Positions 15,969 to 22,856 of a stretch of 38,919 nt of DNA are shown in pieces (position 1 is the first letter of the stretch; every line of letters starts with the position of its first letter). Source of the DNA: an uncultured Caryophanales bacterium (GTDB lineage Bacteria > Bacillota_I > Bacilli_A > RF39 > UBA660); the NCBI GenBank assembly GCA_947302515.1, contig CAMYVT010000015.1, forward strand, positions 1 through 38,919, in the 5' to 3' direction. The notes below the pieces were generated by a model that saw only the letters and a list, made by a program, of their open reading frames with translations, ran no database searches and had not been told where the DNA came from. A program made the translations under genes and the position numbers.

Positions 15969-16014
15969 ATAATAATAACTTTTACTATATATTTTTTGTT
16001 GAAAGGGTGATTTG

Positions 16015-17811
16015 ATGGAAATTACTTTAATAAAGAAAAAAGATGGTTTGATTGATAGAAAAAATGGAGAACTAATCAGTAGATTAAAAGTTGTTGCTTA
16101 TGCAAGAGTAAGTACAGATTCTGAAGAACAATTAAATAGTTATGAGTCTCAAAAAAAATATTATAAGGAAAAGATAGTATCTAATCCTGAATGGTCTTTT
16201 ATTGATATCTACGCAGATGAAGCAATTTCTGGTACACAAGATTTTAAACGAACAAATTTTATGAGGATGATCGATGATGGTTTAAAAGGTAAATATAACA
16301 TGATAATTACAAAATCAATATCTAGATTTGCCAGAAACACTCTTGATACTTTAAAATATGTAAGAATTTTAAAAGAAAAAAATATAGCAATTCTATTTGA
16401 AGAAGAAAACATTAATACTTTAGAAATGTCTGGTGAATTATTATTAACAATTCTAAGTTCTGTAGCTCAACAAGAAAGCGAAACAATTTCAAATCATGTT
16501 AAATTAGGACTTAAAATGAAATCAGAGCGAGGAGAACTAGTCGGTTTTAATAATTGTTATGGATTTAAATATGATAATAAAACAAACACATTATCCATTG
16601 TTGAAGAAGAAGCAGATATTGTAAAAATGATATTTAAAGATTATATTGAAGGAAAAGGATGTACATCTATTGCTAAAAGATTAACACAAATGAAAATAAA
16701 ATCACCACGAGGTAGTGATGTATGGTGTGATACAACTGTTAGAGGTATTTTAAGGAATGAAAAATACAAAGGTGATGTAATTCAAGGAAAGACTTTTACA
16801 ATAGATCCAATATCGCACAAAAGAGTGAAAAATTATGGCGAAAGTGACAAATACTATATGAAAGATCACCATGAAGGATTTATTGATTCAGTAACATATG
16901 AAAAAGCACAAGAAATTCTTAAAGAAAGATGTGGAGCGAGAGCCACAGGCAGAAGACTTGGCAATATTGGAGTAAAGTATCCATTAAGCGGGATGATGAA
17001 ATGTGGTTATTGTGGTAACACTTATACAAGAAGAGCAATGTATAATAAGTCAGATAATATAGCAATATGGAATTGTTGGTTAAGTACAAAAGGTTCACGA
17101 GAACAATGCCCAAATAGTAGAATGTTTAGAGAAACAACTATTCTAAATGCATTTGTAGATGGATACCATATATTATGCAATACTAATGAAGAAAACATTG
17201 AATCATTATTTAATAATGTTACAAAATATGTAAATGCAAATAATTATCAGGGAAAAATAAATCAATTAAAAACGCAAATATATAATATTGAGCAAAGAAA
17301 AAAGAGACTAGTTGACGTAATGCTTGATGGAACAATTGATAAACCAACATATACAGAAAAAGTAGAACAATTCAATAAAAAAATAGAAAGATTATATAAA
17401 GAAATAAATCAATATGAACTATTATGTGAAGATGATAATAAGATTGAAAATGGTATAAGCAAAATAAAAGAAATGATAAAAAATAATAATATACTTGAGG
17501 GATTTGATGAAGAAGTATTTAAGTCACTCGTAGATTATATAATTATTGGTGGATATGATAATGGTAAAATTACTGAATATATGATAAGATTTATTTGTAA
17601 AACTAAGTTCAATTTTACTGTTAGAAATAATTTAACTACTGAACTAATACTTAAAAATAATGATATAAGTATTCAAGAAAATGATTTTATAACAATTTTA
17701 GATTTTTATAGTATGCAAAAATACAATGTATTTGAAAAAGATGAAAATAATAAAATAACTAAAGTTGAGAAAGATAGGGTTAGAGTTAGATTCGAAATTG
17801 AAAAGCAATAA
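16015..17811 (+). CDS. large serine recombinase
   Basis: 598-aa site-specific recombinase of the phage/transposon integrase type. Resolvase domain at about 25-170 with YARVSTDSEEQ (nucleophile S33) and the ISRFARNTLDTL helix; Recombinase domain (YGFKYDNKTN ... GCTSIAKRLTQMKIKSPRG); zinc ribbon starting CGYCGNTYTRR with the second cysteine pair in WNCW and EQCPN; long C-terminal coiled coil. ATG 16015 follows AAAGGGTGA. Such enzymes integrate and excise elements without host factors. It is the last gene of the small-gene run and is followed within 10 nt by structured repeat A, then by an array of repeat-separated genes, so those repeats are candidate recombination sites. Confidence 0.93.
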   Translation: MEITLIKKKDGLIDRKNGELISRLKVVAYARVSTDSEEQLNSYESQKKYYKEKIVSNPEWSFIDIYADEAISGTQDFKRTNFMRMIDDGLKGKYNMIITKSISRFARNTLDTLKYVRILKEKNIAILFEEENINTLEMSGELLLTILSSVAQQESETISNHVKLGLKMKSERGELVGFNNCYGFKYDNKTNTLSIVEEEADIVKMIFKDYIEGKGCTSIAKRLTQMKIKSPRGSDVWCDTTVRGILRNEKYKGDVIQGKTFTIDPISHKRVKNYGESDKYYMKDHHEGFIDSVTYEKAQEILKERCGARATGRRLGNIGVKYPLSGMMKCGYCGNTYTRRAMYNKSDNIAIWNCWLSTKGSREQCPNSRMFRETTILNAFVDGYHILCNTNEENIESLFNNVTKYVNANNYQGKINQLKTQIYNIEQRKKRLVDVMLDGTIDKPTYTEKVEQFNKKIERLYKEINQYELLCEDDNKIENGISKIKEMIKNNNILEGFDEEVFKSLVDYIIIGGYDNGKITEYMIRFICKTKFNFTVRNNLTTELILKNNDISIQENDFITILDFYSMQKYNVFEKDENNKITKVEKDRVRVRFEIEKQ

Positions 17812-17821
17812 TCGAGAAAAA

Positions 17822-17942
17822 ATGACCTATTCCTGACACGCAAACAACCCTGGCAGTTTTATGTATAGGAACATGTTTTTAAATATGAAACATGGTTAGA
17901 TGACCTATTCCTGAAAAGGTGACCACCCATTGCGAGAGTGTC
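17822..17942 (+). repeat. structured repeat, copy A
   Basis: Begins 11 nt after the recombinase stop. Blocks: ATGACCTATTCCTGA (17822-17836, repeated exactly at 17900-17914), CAAACAAC (17841), GGTTAGA (17894), ACCCAT (17925). Closing stem GACA+CGCAA (17835-17843) with TTGCG+TGTC (17930-17934, 17939-17942); inner hairpin CATGTTT/AAACATG (17872-17894). The 97-nt core 17839-17935 matches copy B at 90 positions without a gap. It ends 25 nt before the next start codon. Confidence 0.85.
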
Positions 17943-17966
17943 TGTGTATTAGAGAGGAGATAATAT

Positions 17967-20114
17967 ATGAATTTATGTGAATCAAAATATGTGCAAGGAA
18001 TATCTTGTGTTAAAAAATTATGGTTGTCTTGTTTTAAGAAAAGAGAAGGTATTTATAATAATTTTTTGGATGAAGCTAAAACTAAAATAATAGATTTAGC
18101 AAGAACATATTTTGGAGATAATTATGTTCTAATTAATCAAGATGCTATTTATAAAAATATGCTAGATGAAACCAATAAATATGTTGAAAACAAATCTAGT
18201 GTTATATGTAATGCTCAATTTATATTTGATGATAATTCTTGTTCAATTGATATTTTGAAAAATAATGATGATGGTGTTGAAATATATAATGTTAAAGCCT
18301 CTACGTCTATTTATGAAGAATATATAGATGAAATATCATATCAAATATGGATTTTAAAGAAATGTGGATTAAAAATTAAAAAAGCTTCAATATTGTATGT
18401 CAACAGTCAATATATCAAAAACGGAGATCTAAATGTTAAAGAATTCTTTAATATTGAAGAAATTACAAGTTACAATCTTAATAATGTAGAAGAGAATATT
18501 GATTCATTCAAAAAGATAATAAATCAAGATAAAGAACCTAATATAGATTTATCAATGGCATGCAGTAATTGTCCATTTTTTAAATACTGTACTAAAGAAT
18601 TACCATCTCCAAATGTATTTGATTTAGGAAGTACAACTTTTAGTAAAAAAATTGATTTTTATAAAAAAGGTCATATTTCTTACGTTGATTTATTGAAATA
18701 TGAAAAGTCATTAAATGCTAAAGCAACAAATCAAATAAAAGCTTATTTTAAAGACAAAAGTCAATCAAAACCAATAATAAATAAAGAAATTATTGCAACG
18801 TTCTTTAGAAAAATAAAATATCCGCTGTATTTTTTAGATTTTGAAGCATATCAAGATTTAGTACCTAAAATAGATGGGACTAAGCCATATCAGCAAATAT
18901 GTTTTCAATATAGTTTACATTACTTTTTAGAAGAAAATGGAGAACTATTTCATAAAGGTTTTCTAAGTGATAATTATGATAATCCTATGTATGACTTGTG
19001 CAAACATCTATGTGAAGATATACCTATGAATTCTTGTATACTTGTCTATAATAGTATTTTTGAAAAAATGAGATTAAAAGAAATGTCAGAATTATATTCA
19101 AAATACAAAGACCATTTGTTAAATATTAGTAATAATATAATAGATTTAGCAGATATATTTAAATCTCAAAGCTATTATACAAAAGAAATGAAAGGAAGTT
19201 ACACCCTTAAAAATGTTCTTTTATCATTGTTTCCAATTGATCATAATTTAGATTATAGTAATCTAGAAAAAGTTCATAATGGTGTTGAAGTAAGCAATGC
19301 TTTCTTATCTTTAAAAGAATTGCCTAAAGAAGAGCAAAATAAATTGAGACAAAATATGATCAAGTATTGTGAATTAGATTCTTATGCAATGTTTAAGGTA
19401 TATGAAACGCTAAGAATAACAAATAAAAAAAATGAAATATTTGCAGATACTACGGAAGAAATATTAGAATATGAAAAATTTGAAGAAAAAACAAATGAAT
19501 TAAATAATAGTATAAATTTAAAGCAAACCAATAAATATTTTGAATCATCAACAAAGCCAAAAGTAAAATCAATTGAGGATATAAAAGCAAAATATAGTAA
19601 TATTAATTTCAATAATTTAAATGAAAATACACCAAAATTATTATTAGGTGGTGACTTTATATATGATCAATATCTAGAAGTTTTTGGTTCTAATTGGGAT
19701 TATAGTGCTCCAATAGCACAATGGTGTCGAGCAGTCGAGGGAGAATTAAGAAGTAAAATTTATTCACTTTTAGATTCACAAAAAATAAAAATAGAAATTA
19801 GTGAAGAAAGTGTTAAACTTACTAACAAAGTATTAAAAGTGAAACCAGACTTAGGATTCTATAGCACAATGAAAGATTTTGGCCTAACAGAATCTATATT
19901 TAATAATTATATTAAAAATAATTATATAAATTTAACTTTATATGATTTCAAATTATTGGTAGACTATATTTATAAAATCGTGCCATACAGAAATAATTCT
20001 TCACATAATGATAATAAGATACATTATTTAAAAATAGATGCAGATGAATGCAAAGACTATATTGTACCAGTTAAGAAAATACTTGAAATATTATCACATT
20101 TAGAAAAGCGATGA
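17967..20114 (+). CDS. Cas4-like/DUF2779 nuclease fused to a HEPN RNase domain
   Basis: 715 aa. N-terminus (1-220): DUF2779-type Cas4-like start (KYVQGISCVKKLWL; C4, C14) and a cysteine cluster near 200 (CSNCPFFKYC), suggesting a PD-(D/E)xK-like fold with an Fe-S cluster. Middle (285-490): DUF2779 DEDD-type 3'-5' exonuclease with D291 and E293 in FLDFEAYQD and D471 in CELDSYAM. C-terminus (about 560-715): helical domain with WCRAVEGELRSKI (586-598) and R675-N676-x3-H680, the RNxxxH active site of HEPN ribonucleases. HEPN domains are common toxin effectors in anti-phage systems, so this is probably a defense protein that processes nucleic acid ends and cuts RNA. GAGAGGAGAT precedes the ATG. 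First gene after the serine recombinase, between repeats A and D. The fusion is unusual to my knowledge. Confidence 0.8.
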   Translation: MNLCESKYVQGISCVKKLWLSCFKKREGIYNNFLDEAKTKIIDLARTYFGDNYVLINQDAIYKNMLDETNKYVENKSSVICNAQFIFDDNSCSIDILKNNDDGVEIYNVKASTSIYEEYIDEISYQIWILKKCGLKIKKASILYVNSQYIKNGDLNVKEFFNIEEITSYNLNNVEENIDSFKKIINQDKEPNIDLSMACSNCPFFKYCTKELPSPNVFDLGSTTFSKKIDFYKKGHISYVDLLKYEKSLNAKATNQIKAYFKDKSQSKPIINKEIIATFFRKIKYPLYFLDFEAYQDLVPKIDGTKPYQQICFQYSLHYFLEENGELFHKGFLSDNYDNPMYDLCKHLCEDIPMNSCILVYNSIFEKMRLKEMSELYSKYKDHLLNISNNIIDLADIFKSQSYYTKEMKGSYTLKNVLLSLFPIDHNLDYSNLEKVHNGVEVSNAFLSLKELPKEEQNKLRQNMIKYCELDSYAMFKVYETLRITNKKNEIFADTTEEILEYEKFEEKTNELNNSINLKQTNKYFESSTKPKVKSIEDIKAKYSNINFNNLNENTPKLLLGGDFIYDQYLEVFGSNWDYSAPIAQWCRAVEGELRSKIYSLLDSQKIKIEISEESVKLTNKVLKVKPDLGFYSTMKDFGLTESIFNNYIKNNYINLTLYDFKLLVDYIYKIVPYRNNSSHNDNKIHYLKIDADECKDYIVPVKKILEILSHLEKR

Positions 20115-20240
20115 CTTAGTACTAGTACTCAAACAACTAGGGTAGTATCATATCTAGGAAATATTCCTGATACTGAAACAAGGTTAGAGCACTTAGCACT
20201 GACACTGATACAACCCATGTTGAAACCGTATCAATACTAT
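20112..20240 (+). repeat. structured repeat, copy D
   Basis: Starts at the stop codon of the nuclease-HEPN gene. Blocks CAAACAAC (20130), GGTTAGA (20182), ACCCAT (20213) keep the A/B spacing (52 versus 53 nt, then 31 nt in all three). Hairpin AGTATC/GATACT (20144-20174) with inner AGGAA/TTCCT replaces the A hairpin. Closing pair TCAA/TTGA replaces GCAA/TTGC, a compensated change. Confidence 0.65.
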
Positions 20241-20293
20241 GTCGTAAAACCATTGAAAAATAAGGAAAAGTAATATTTTTAAAAGCCAATAAT

Positions 20294-20337
20294 AATCCCT
20301 TTTTTGATATAAATAACTAGAAAGAGGGATTTTTTTA
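20294..20337 (+). terminator. intrinsic terminator after repeat D
   Basis: AATCCCT / AGGGATT with a 24-nt loop and a T run. It lies in the 374-nt gap between the nuclease-HEPN and XRE genes; the rest of the gap is repeat D, the inverted fragment at 20341 and AT-rich leader. Confidence 0.7.
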
Positions 20338-20340
20338 TTT

Positions 20341-20387
20341 AACCATGTTATAGGGAATAGGTCATAATTAATTTGAAAAACATGTTC
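20341..20387 (-). repeat. decayed inverted fragment of the structured repeat
   Basis: Three blocks match copy A in reverse complement: AACCATGTT (20341-20349), GGAATAGGTCAT (20354-20365) and AAAAACATGTTC (20376-20387). The first two are in swapped order, so it is a rearranged remnant. Confidence 0.5.
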
Positions 20388-20488
20388 ATATAATAGAGTA
20401 TAGTATAATTATTTAAAACTCTACTAACACTGTGGGTACAATTAGTAATTCTTATATTATAATAAATTTGAATAGAGGAGGTATAATT

Positions 20489-21121
20489 ATGAATCAAGAA
20501 AAAATAGGAAAATTTATTGCTAGGGTAAGAAAAGAAAAAAATATGACTCAACAAGAATTAGCTAATAAACTAAATATTACTGATAGAGCAATTTCACATT
20601 GGGAAAACGGAAGATCTATGCCTGATGCTGGAATTATGTTAGAGTTATGTAAGTTGCTTGATATTAATGTCAATGAACTATTATCAGCAAAGAAAATTAT
20701 AAAAGAATCTTACAATGAACAAGCAGAGGAAAATCTTTTAGAGATGAGGCGTGAAATAGAAAGCAAAAATAAGAAAATTCTTATTTTAAATAGAATCATA
20801 ACATTTCTAGGAGTTGTTATATATTTATTAATAGTTCTTTCAACAATACTTATTGAAATGCCTATGGTAATAAGAAACACAATTATGGCACTTGCTTTAG
20901 TAATATTACTTTTATTCGGAGTATACAATCTCAATATCATCCGAAAAACAGGATATTATGAATGCCAAGAATGTAAGCACCAATATATCCCAACATTTTA
21001 TCAAATGTTTTTTGGTATGAGTGGAATAACTAAAGATGGAATATGGCGAATGAAATGTCCAAATTGTAACAAAAAATGTTGGCATAAGAAAGTCTTAACA
21101 AAAAATAAGCAATCGCAATAA
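20489..21121 (+). CDS. membrane-anchored XRE regulator with C-terminal zinc ribbon
   Basis: 210 aa. HTH at 1-65 (KIGKFIARVRKEKNMTQQELANKLNITDRAISHWENGRSMPD), a helical linker, two hydrophobic segments (about 99-118 ILNRIITFLGVVIYLLIVLS and 126-146), then a four-Cys zinc ribbon (CQECKHQY and CPNCNKKCW). This architecture is common in Firmicutes; the soluble HTH faces DNA while the membrane part may sense envelope or small-molecule signals. AGAGGAGGT before ATG 20489 sets the start. Gene lies between the decayed inverted repeat fragment and repeat B, so it fits the cassette pattern. Function unknown. Confidence 0.82.
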   Translation: MNQEKIGKFIARVRKEKNMTQQELANKLNITDRAISHWENGRSMPDAGIMLELCKLLDINVNELLSAKKIIKESYNEQAEENLLEMRREIESKNKKILILNRIITFLGVVIYLLIVLSTILIEMPMVIRNTIMALALVILLLFGVYNLNIIRKTGYYECQECKHQYIPTFYQMFFGMSGITKDGIWRMKCPNCNKKCWHKKVLTKNKQSQ

Positions 21122-21141
21122 TTTCGTTTTTAATAACACGC

Positions 21142-21166
21142 AAGCAGATGAAAAAATTTGCTTTTT
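21142..21166 (+). terminator. hairpin with T run
   Basis: AAGCAGAT / ATTTGCTT (one G.T) with a 6-nt loop and T's; ends 3 nt before the next promoter. Confidence 0.65.
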
Positions 21167-21169
21167 GTA

Positions 21170-21178
21170 TGTTATAAT
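21170..21178 (+). promoter_or_regulatory. extended -10 promoter reading into repeat B
   Basis: TGTTATAAT. Transcripts would start near 21185 and carry all of repeat B as a 5' leader of about 165 nt for the 71-aa gene. Confidence 0.65.
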
Positions 21179-21200
21179 ATAATTAGTAATGAAAAAAAGC

Positions 21201-21314
21201 ATATGTTCCTGATTCGCAATCAACCCTGGCAGTTTTATGTATAAGAACATATTTTTAAATATGAAGCATGGTTAAATGACCTATTCCTGAATAGGTGTCC
21301 ACCCATTGCGAATC
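21201..21314 (+). repeat. structured repeat, copy B
   Basis: Perfect 10-bp closing stem GATTCGCAAT (21211-21220) / ATTGCGAATC (21305-21314); hairpin ACCTAT/ATAGGT (21279-21296); and ATATGTTC (21201-21208) / GAACATAT (21245-21252), which is interleaved with the closing stem and would make a pseudoknot. Core 21215-21311 aligns with copy A. Confidence 0.88.
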
Positions 21315-21349
21315 CATCGTGGTTTTAGAAAGAAAGTAAAGGATATTTT

Positions 21350-21565
21350 ATGAAAAAAGAAAATAAAAAAATAAAAGAAGAAAATAATAAAAAAGAAGAT
21401 AACAATAGTTACTGGATAGCTATTGGAATGTGTATAGGTATAAGTGTTGGTACATCAATTGGTGCTTCTACAAATAATATGGGTTTATGGTTACCTATTG
21501 GACTTAGTATTGGTCTATGTATCGGACTAGCATTATCAAGTAAAAACAAAAATGAAAAAAAATAG
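21350..21565 (+). CDS. small glycine-zipper membrane protein, 71 aa
   Basis: Lysine-rich N-terminal 20 residues followed by a hydrophobic stretch with regular glycines (IGMCIGISVGTSIGAS, then LPIGLSIGLCIGLALS): two glycine-zipper helices that should insert in the membrane as a hairpin, and a short Lys/Asn tail. The family is unknown. The gene is flanked by repeats B and C. Two tight glycine-zipper helices can form oligomers or pores, so a toxin- or immunity-type role is possible but not shown. Weak ribosome site (AAAGTAAAGGAT). Confidence 0.65.
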   Translation: MKKENKKIKEENNKKEDNNSYWIAIGMCIGISVGTSIGASTNNMGLWLPIGLSIGLCIGLALSSKNKNEKK

Positions 21566-21567
21566 GA

Positions 21568-21650
21568 ACTAGGAAACATGTTCTGTTGACCTAGTACAGG
21601 CCTAGAGCATATGTTCTTCACCCCAGGACAGGGCACGTTGAATGCGTCTG
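21568..21650 (+). repeat. structured repeat, short variant C
   Basis: Starts 2 nt after the stop of the 71-aa gene: hairpin ACTAGG-AACA / TGTT-CCTAGT (21568-21595), then GCATATGTTC shared with copy B and CACCCC. Its 3' tail TCTGTATATTAGAAAGGA-TGTAAT parallels the tail of copy A up to the next start codon. Confidence 0.5.
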
Positions 21651-21671
21651 TATATTAGAAAGGATGTAATT

Positions 21672-22148
21672 ATGGAACTAGAAGATTTATATGATGGAAA
21701 TTTTAATAAATTAAATAAAACAATCAGAAGAAAAATAGATAAAATACCAGAAGGTTGCTATGTAATGATGTCTTATGCATTGATAAAGAATAATGATAAA
21801 TATTTACTTGAACAAGCAACTGCTAGAAGTAATAACACACTAGCTATTCCAGGAGGACATGTACTTGCTGGAGAAGATGGATTAACTGGTTTGAAAAGAG
21901 AATTAAAAGAAGAATTAAATATAAAAGATTTAAACATTAAACATTTAGATACAATAATTTATCCATATAAGAATTATATTTTTAATATTTATTTAATTGA
22001 AGATAAAATAGATATTGATAGTATAAAATATGATACAGAAGAAGTAGTAGATATTAATTGGCTTACTAAAGATGAAATTTTTAATAAAATTAAAGATGGA
22101 AAAGTAAATAAGGGGTATGCTTATATATTAGAAAACTATTTGAATTAG
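21672..22148 (+). CDS. NUDIX hydrolase
   Basis: 158-aa NUDIX-fold pyrophosphatase. The NUDIX box is complete: GHVLAGE (Gx5E), seven residues, then RELKEEL-NI. An N-terminal extension of about 25 residues precedes the first strand (YVMMSYALIKNNDKYLLEQA). Substrates in this family range from dNTPs to NDP-sugars and capped RNA; nothing here decides. ATG 21672 follows GAAAGGATG; the frame could open at 21642 but lacks a ribosome site. Last gene of the repeat-separated array; a degenerate repeat-like hairpin begins at its stop codon. Confidence 0.87.
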   Translation: MELEDLYDGNFNKLNKTIRRKIDKIPEGCYVMMSYALIKNNDKYLLEQATARSNNTLAIPGGHVLAGEDGLTGLKRELKEELNIKDLNIKHLDTIIYPYKNYIFNIYLIEDKIDIDSIKYDTEEVVDINWLTKDEIFNKIKDGKVNKGYAYILENYLN

Positions 22149-22149
22149 G

Positions 22150-22185
22150 AGTTAGTACTAATACAACTATGTGATGTCTCTAACT
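22150..22185 (+). repeat. degenerate structured-repeat relative E
   Basis: AGTTAG / CTAACT hairpin. The sequence TTAGTACTAATACAACTATG resembles copy D (TTAGTACTAG... and ATACAACCCATG). Weak similarity; could be a truncated end of the array. Confidence 0.35.
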
Positions 22186-22249
22186 TTACTTGAAAGAAAA
22201 AATGATTTAGATGTCGATAGCGCAGAACTTTATTATTTAATATTACATT

Positions 22250-22278
22250 AAAAAAGAAGATTTAATCTTCTTTTTTTT
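22250..22278. terminator. bidirectional terminator
   Basis: AAAAAAGAAGAT / ATCTTCTTTTTT with a TTA loop, between the NUDIX gene and the convergent 163-aa gene. Confidence 0.85.
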
Positions 22279-22279
22279 A

Positions 22280-22771
22280 TTATAATGTTTTATTTTTAAT
22301 TTTTTGTCTATTATATATTGTTGATGAAGAAAGCTCATTGGTTTTTTCACAATCATCTTTATTAAACAATCCTAAATAACCACCTAAAGAATCAATTACT
22401 CTTTTTAGTGCTTCTTCATCCGATGTATATACTGTATAGTACCATTTGTTCTGTATACCATTATTATTTGTTCCGATATGTTCTTGAGCTACATAAGTAG
22501 CATTACTTACACAAAAATCCAAACCATTTTCTTCGCTATCAAATATATCATATGGTTTTCCATCTGTATAGATATTGGTATGCCAATATCCAGATGAATA
22601 AATAGAGTCTCCTGCACTATATGGTACTTCTTCCATAGTATCTAATAATACTACTTTAAAAGAGTCTGGATTAGCATTATTTTCTTTCCATTCTGTTGTT
22701 ACTGATGGAAAATCTCCCATAGATCCCAATTCATTTAAATCAAATTCAGTAATTATTTTTTGTTTTTTCAT
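22280..22771 (-). CDS. hypothetical protein, 163 aa
   Basis: Not recognised. Soluble, rich in Asn, Ser and Tyr, no signal peptide; middle part SAGDSIYSSGYWHTNIYTDGKPYDIFDSEENG looks like beta-hairpins, and a segment YTSDEEALKRVIDSLGGYLG is helical. AAGGATGTGA precedes the start on the minus strand. Codon choice is A-ending like the left half of the window. It is divergent from the AlkD-like gene and may mark the right edge of the accessory region. Confidence 0.6.
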   Translation of the reverse strand: MKKQKIITEFDLNELGSMGDFPSVTTEWKENNANPDSFKVVLLDTMEEVPYSAGDSIYSSGYWHTNIYTDGKPYDIFDSEENGLDFCVSNATYVAQEHIGTNNNGIQNKWYYTVYTSDEEALKRVIDSLGGYLGLFNKDDCEKTNELSSSTIYNRQKIKNKTL

Positions 22772-22829
22772 TTATATTCACATCCTTATATATAGAATAT
22801 CATATATATCATTTTATAACAAATAAATA

Positions 22830-22838
22830 TGTTATAAT
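22830..22838 (+). promoter_or_regulatory. extended -10 promoter of the AlkD-like gene
   Basis: TGTTATAAT 18 nt before the start codon; the mRNA leader would be about 10 nt. Confidence 0.65.
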
Positions 22839-22856
22839 AATATTGGAGATGTAATT

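Noticed and set aside
17894..17901. GTTAGAT in copy A (GTTAAAT in B) resembles the integron attC core GTTRRRY
   Set aside because: No RYYYAAC partner at the other end, copy D has GTTAGAG, and the recombinase is serine-type, so these are not classical attC sites. The array similarity is kept only as an analogy.
20190..20230. CTGATA...GAAAC in copy D looked like a hammerhead ribozyme core
   Set aside because: The core lacks the required CUGANGA order (it reads CTGATAC) and stem III is absent. Pistol, twister and hatchet cores were also not found.
21409..21636. Minus-strand 75-aa frame opposite the glycine-zipper gene
   Set aside because: No ribosome site, overlaps a well-supported gene and repeat C; a shadow frame.
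13140..22185. A complete integrated element with defined attL/attR
   Set aside because: I could not find matching direct repeats at the two outer edges; the only strong repeats are inside the array, so element ends are left open.
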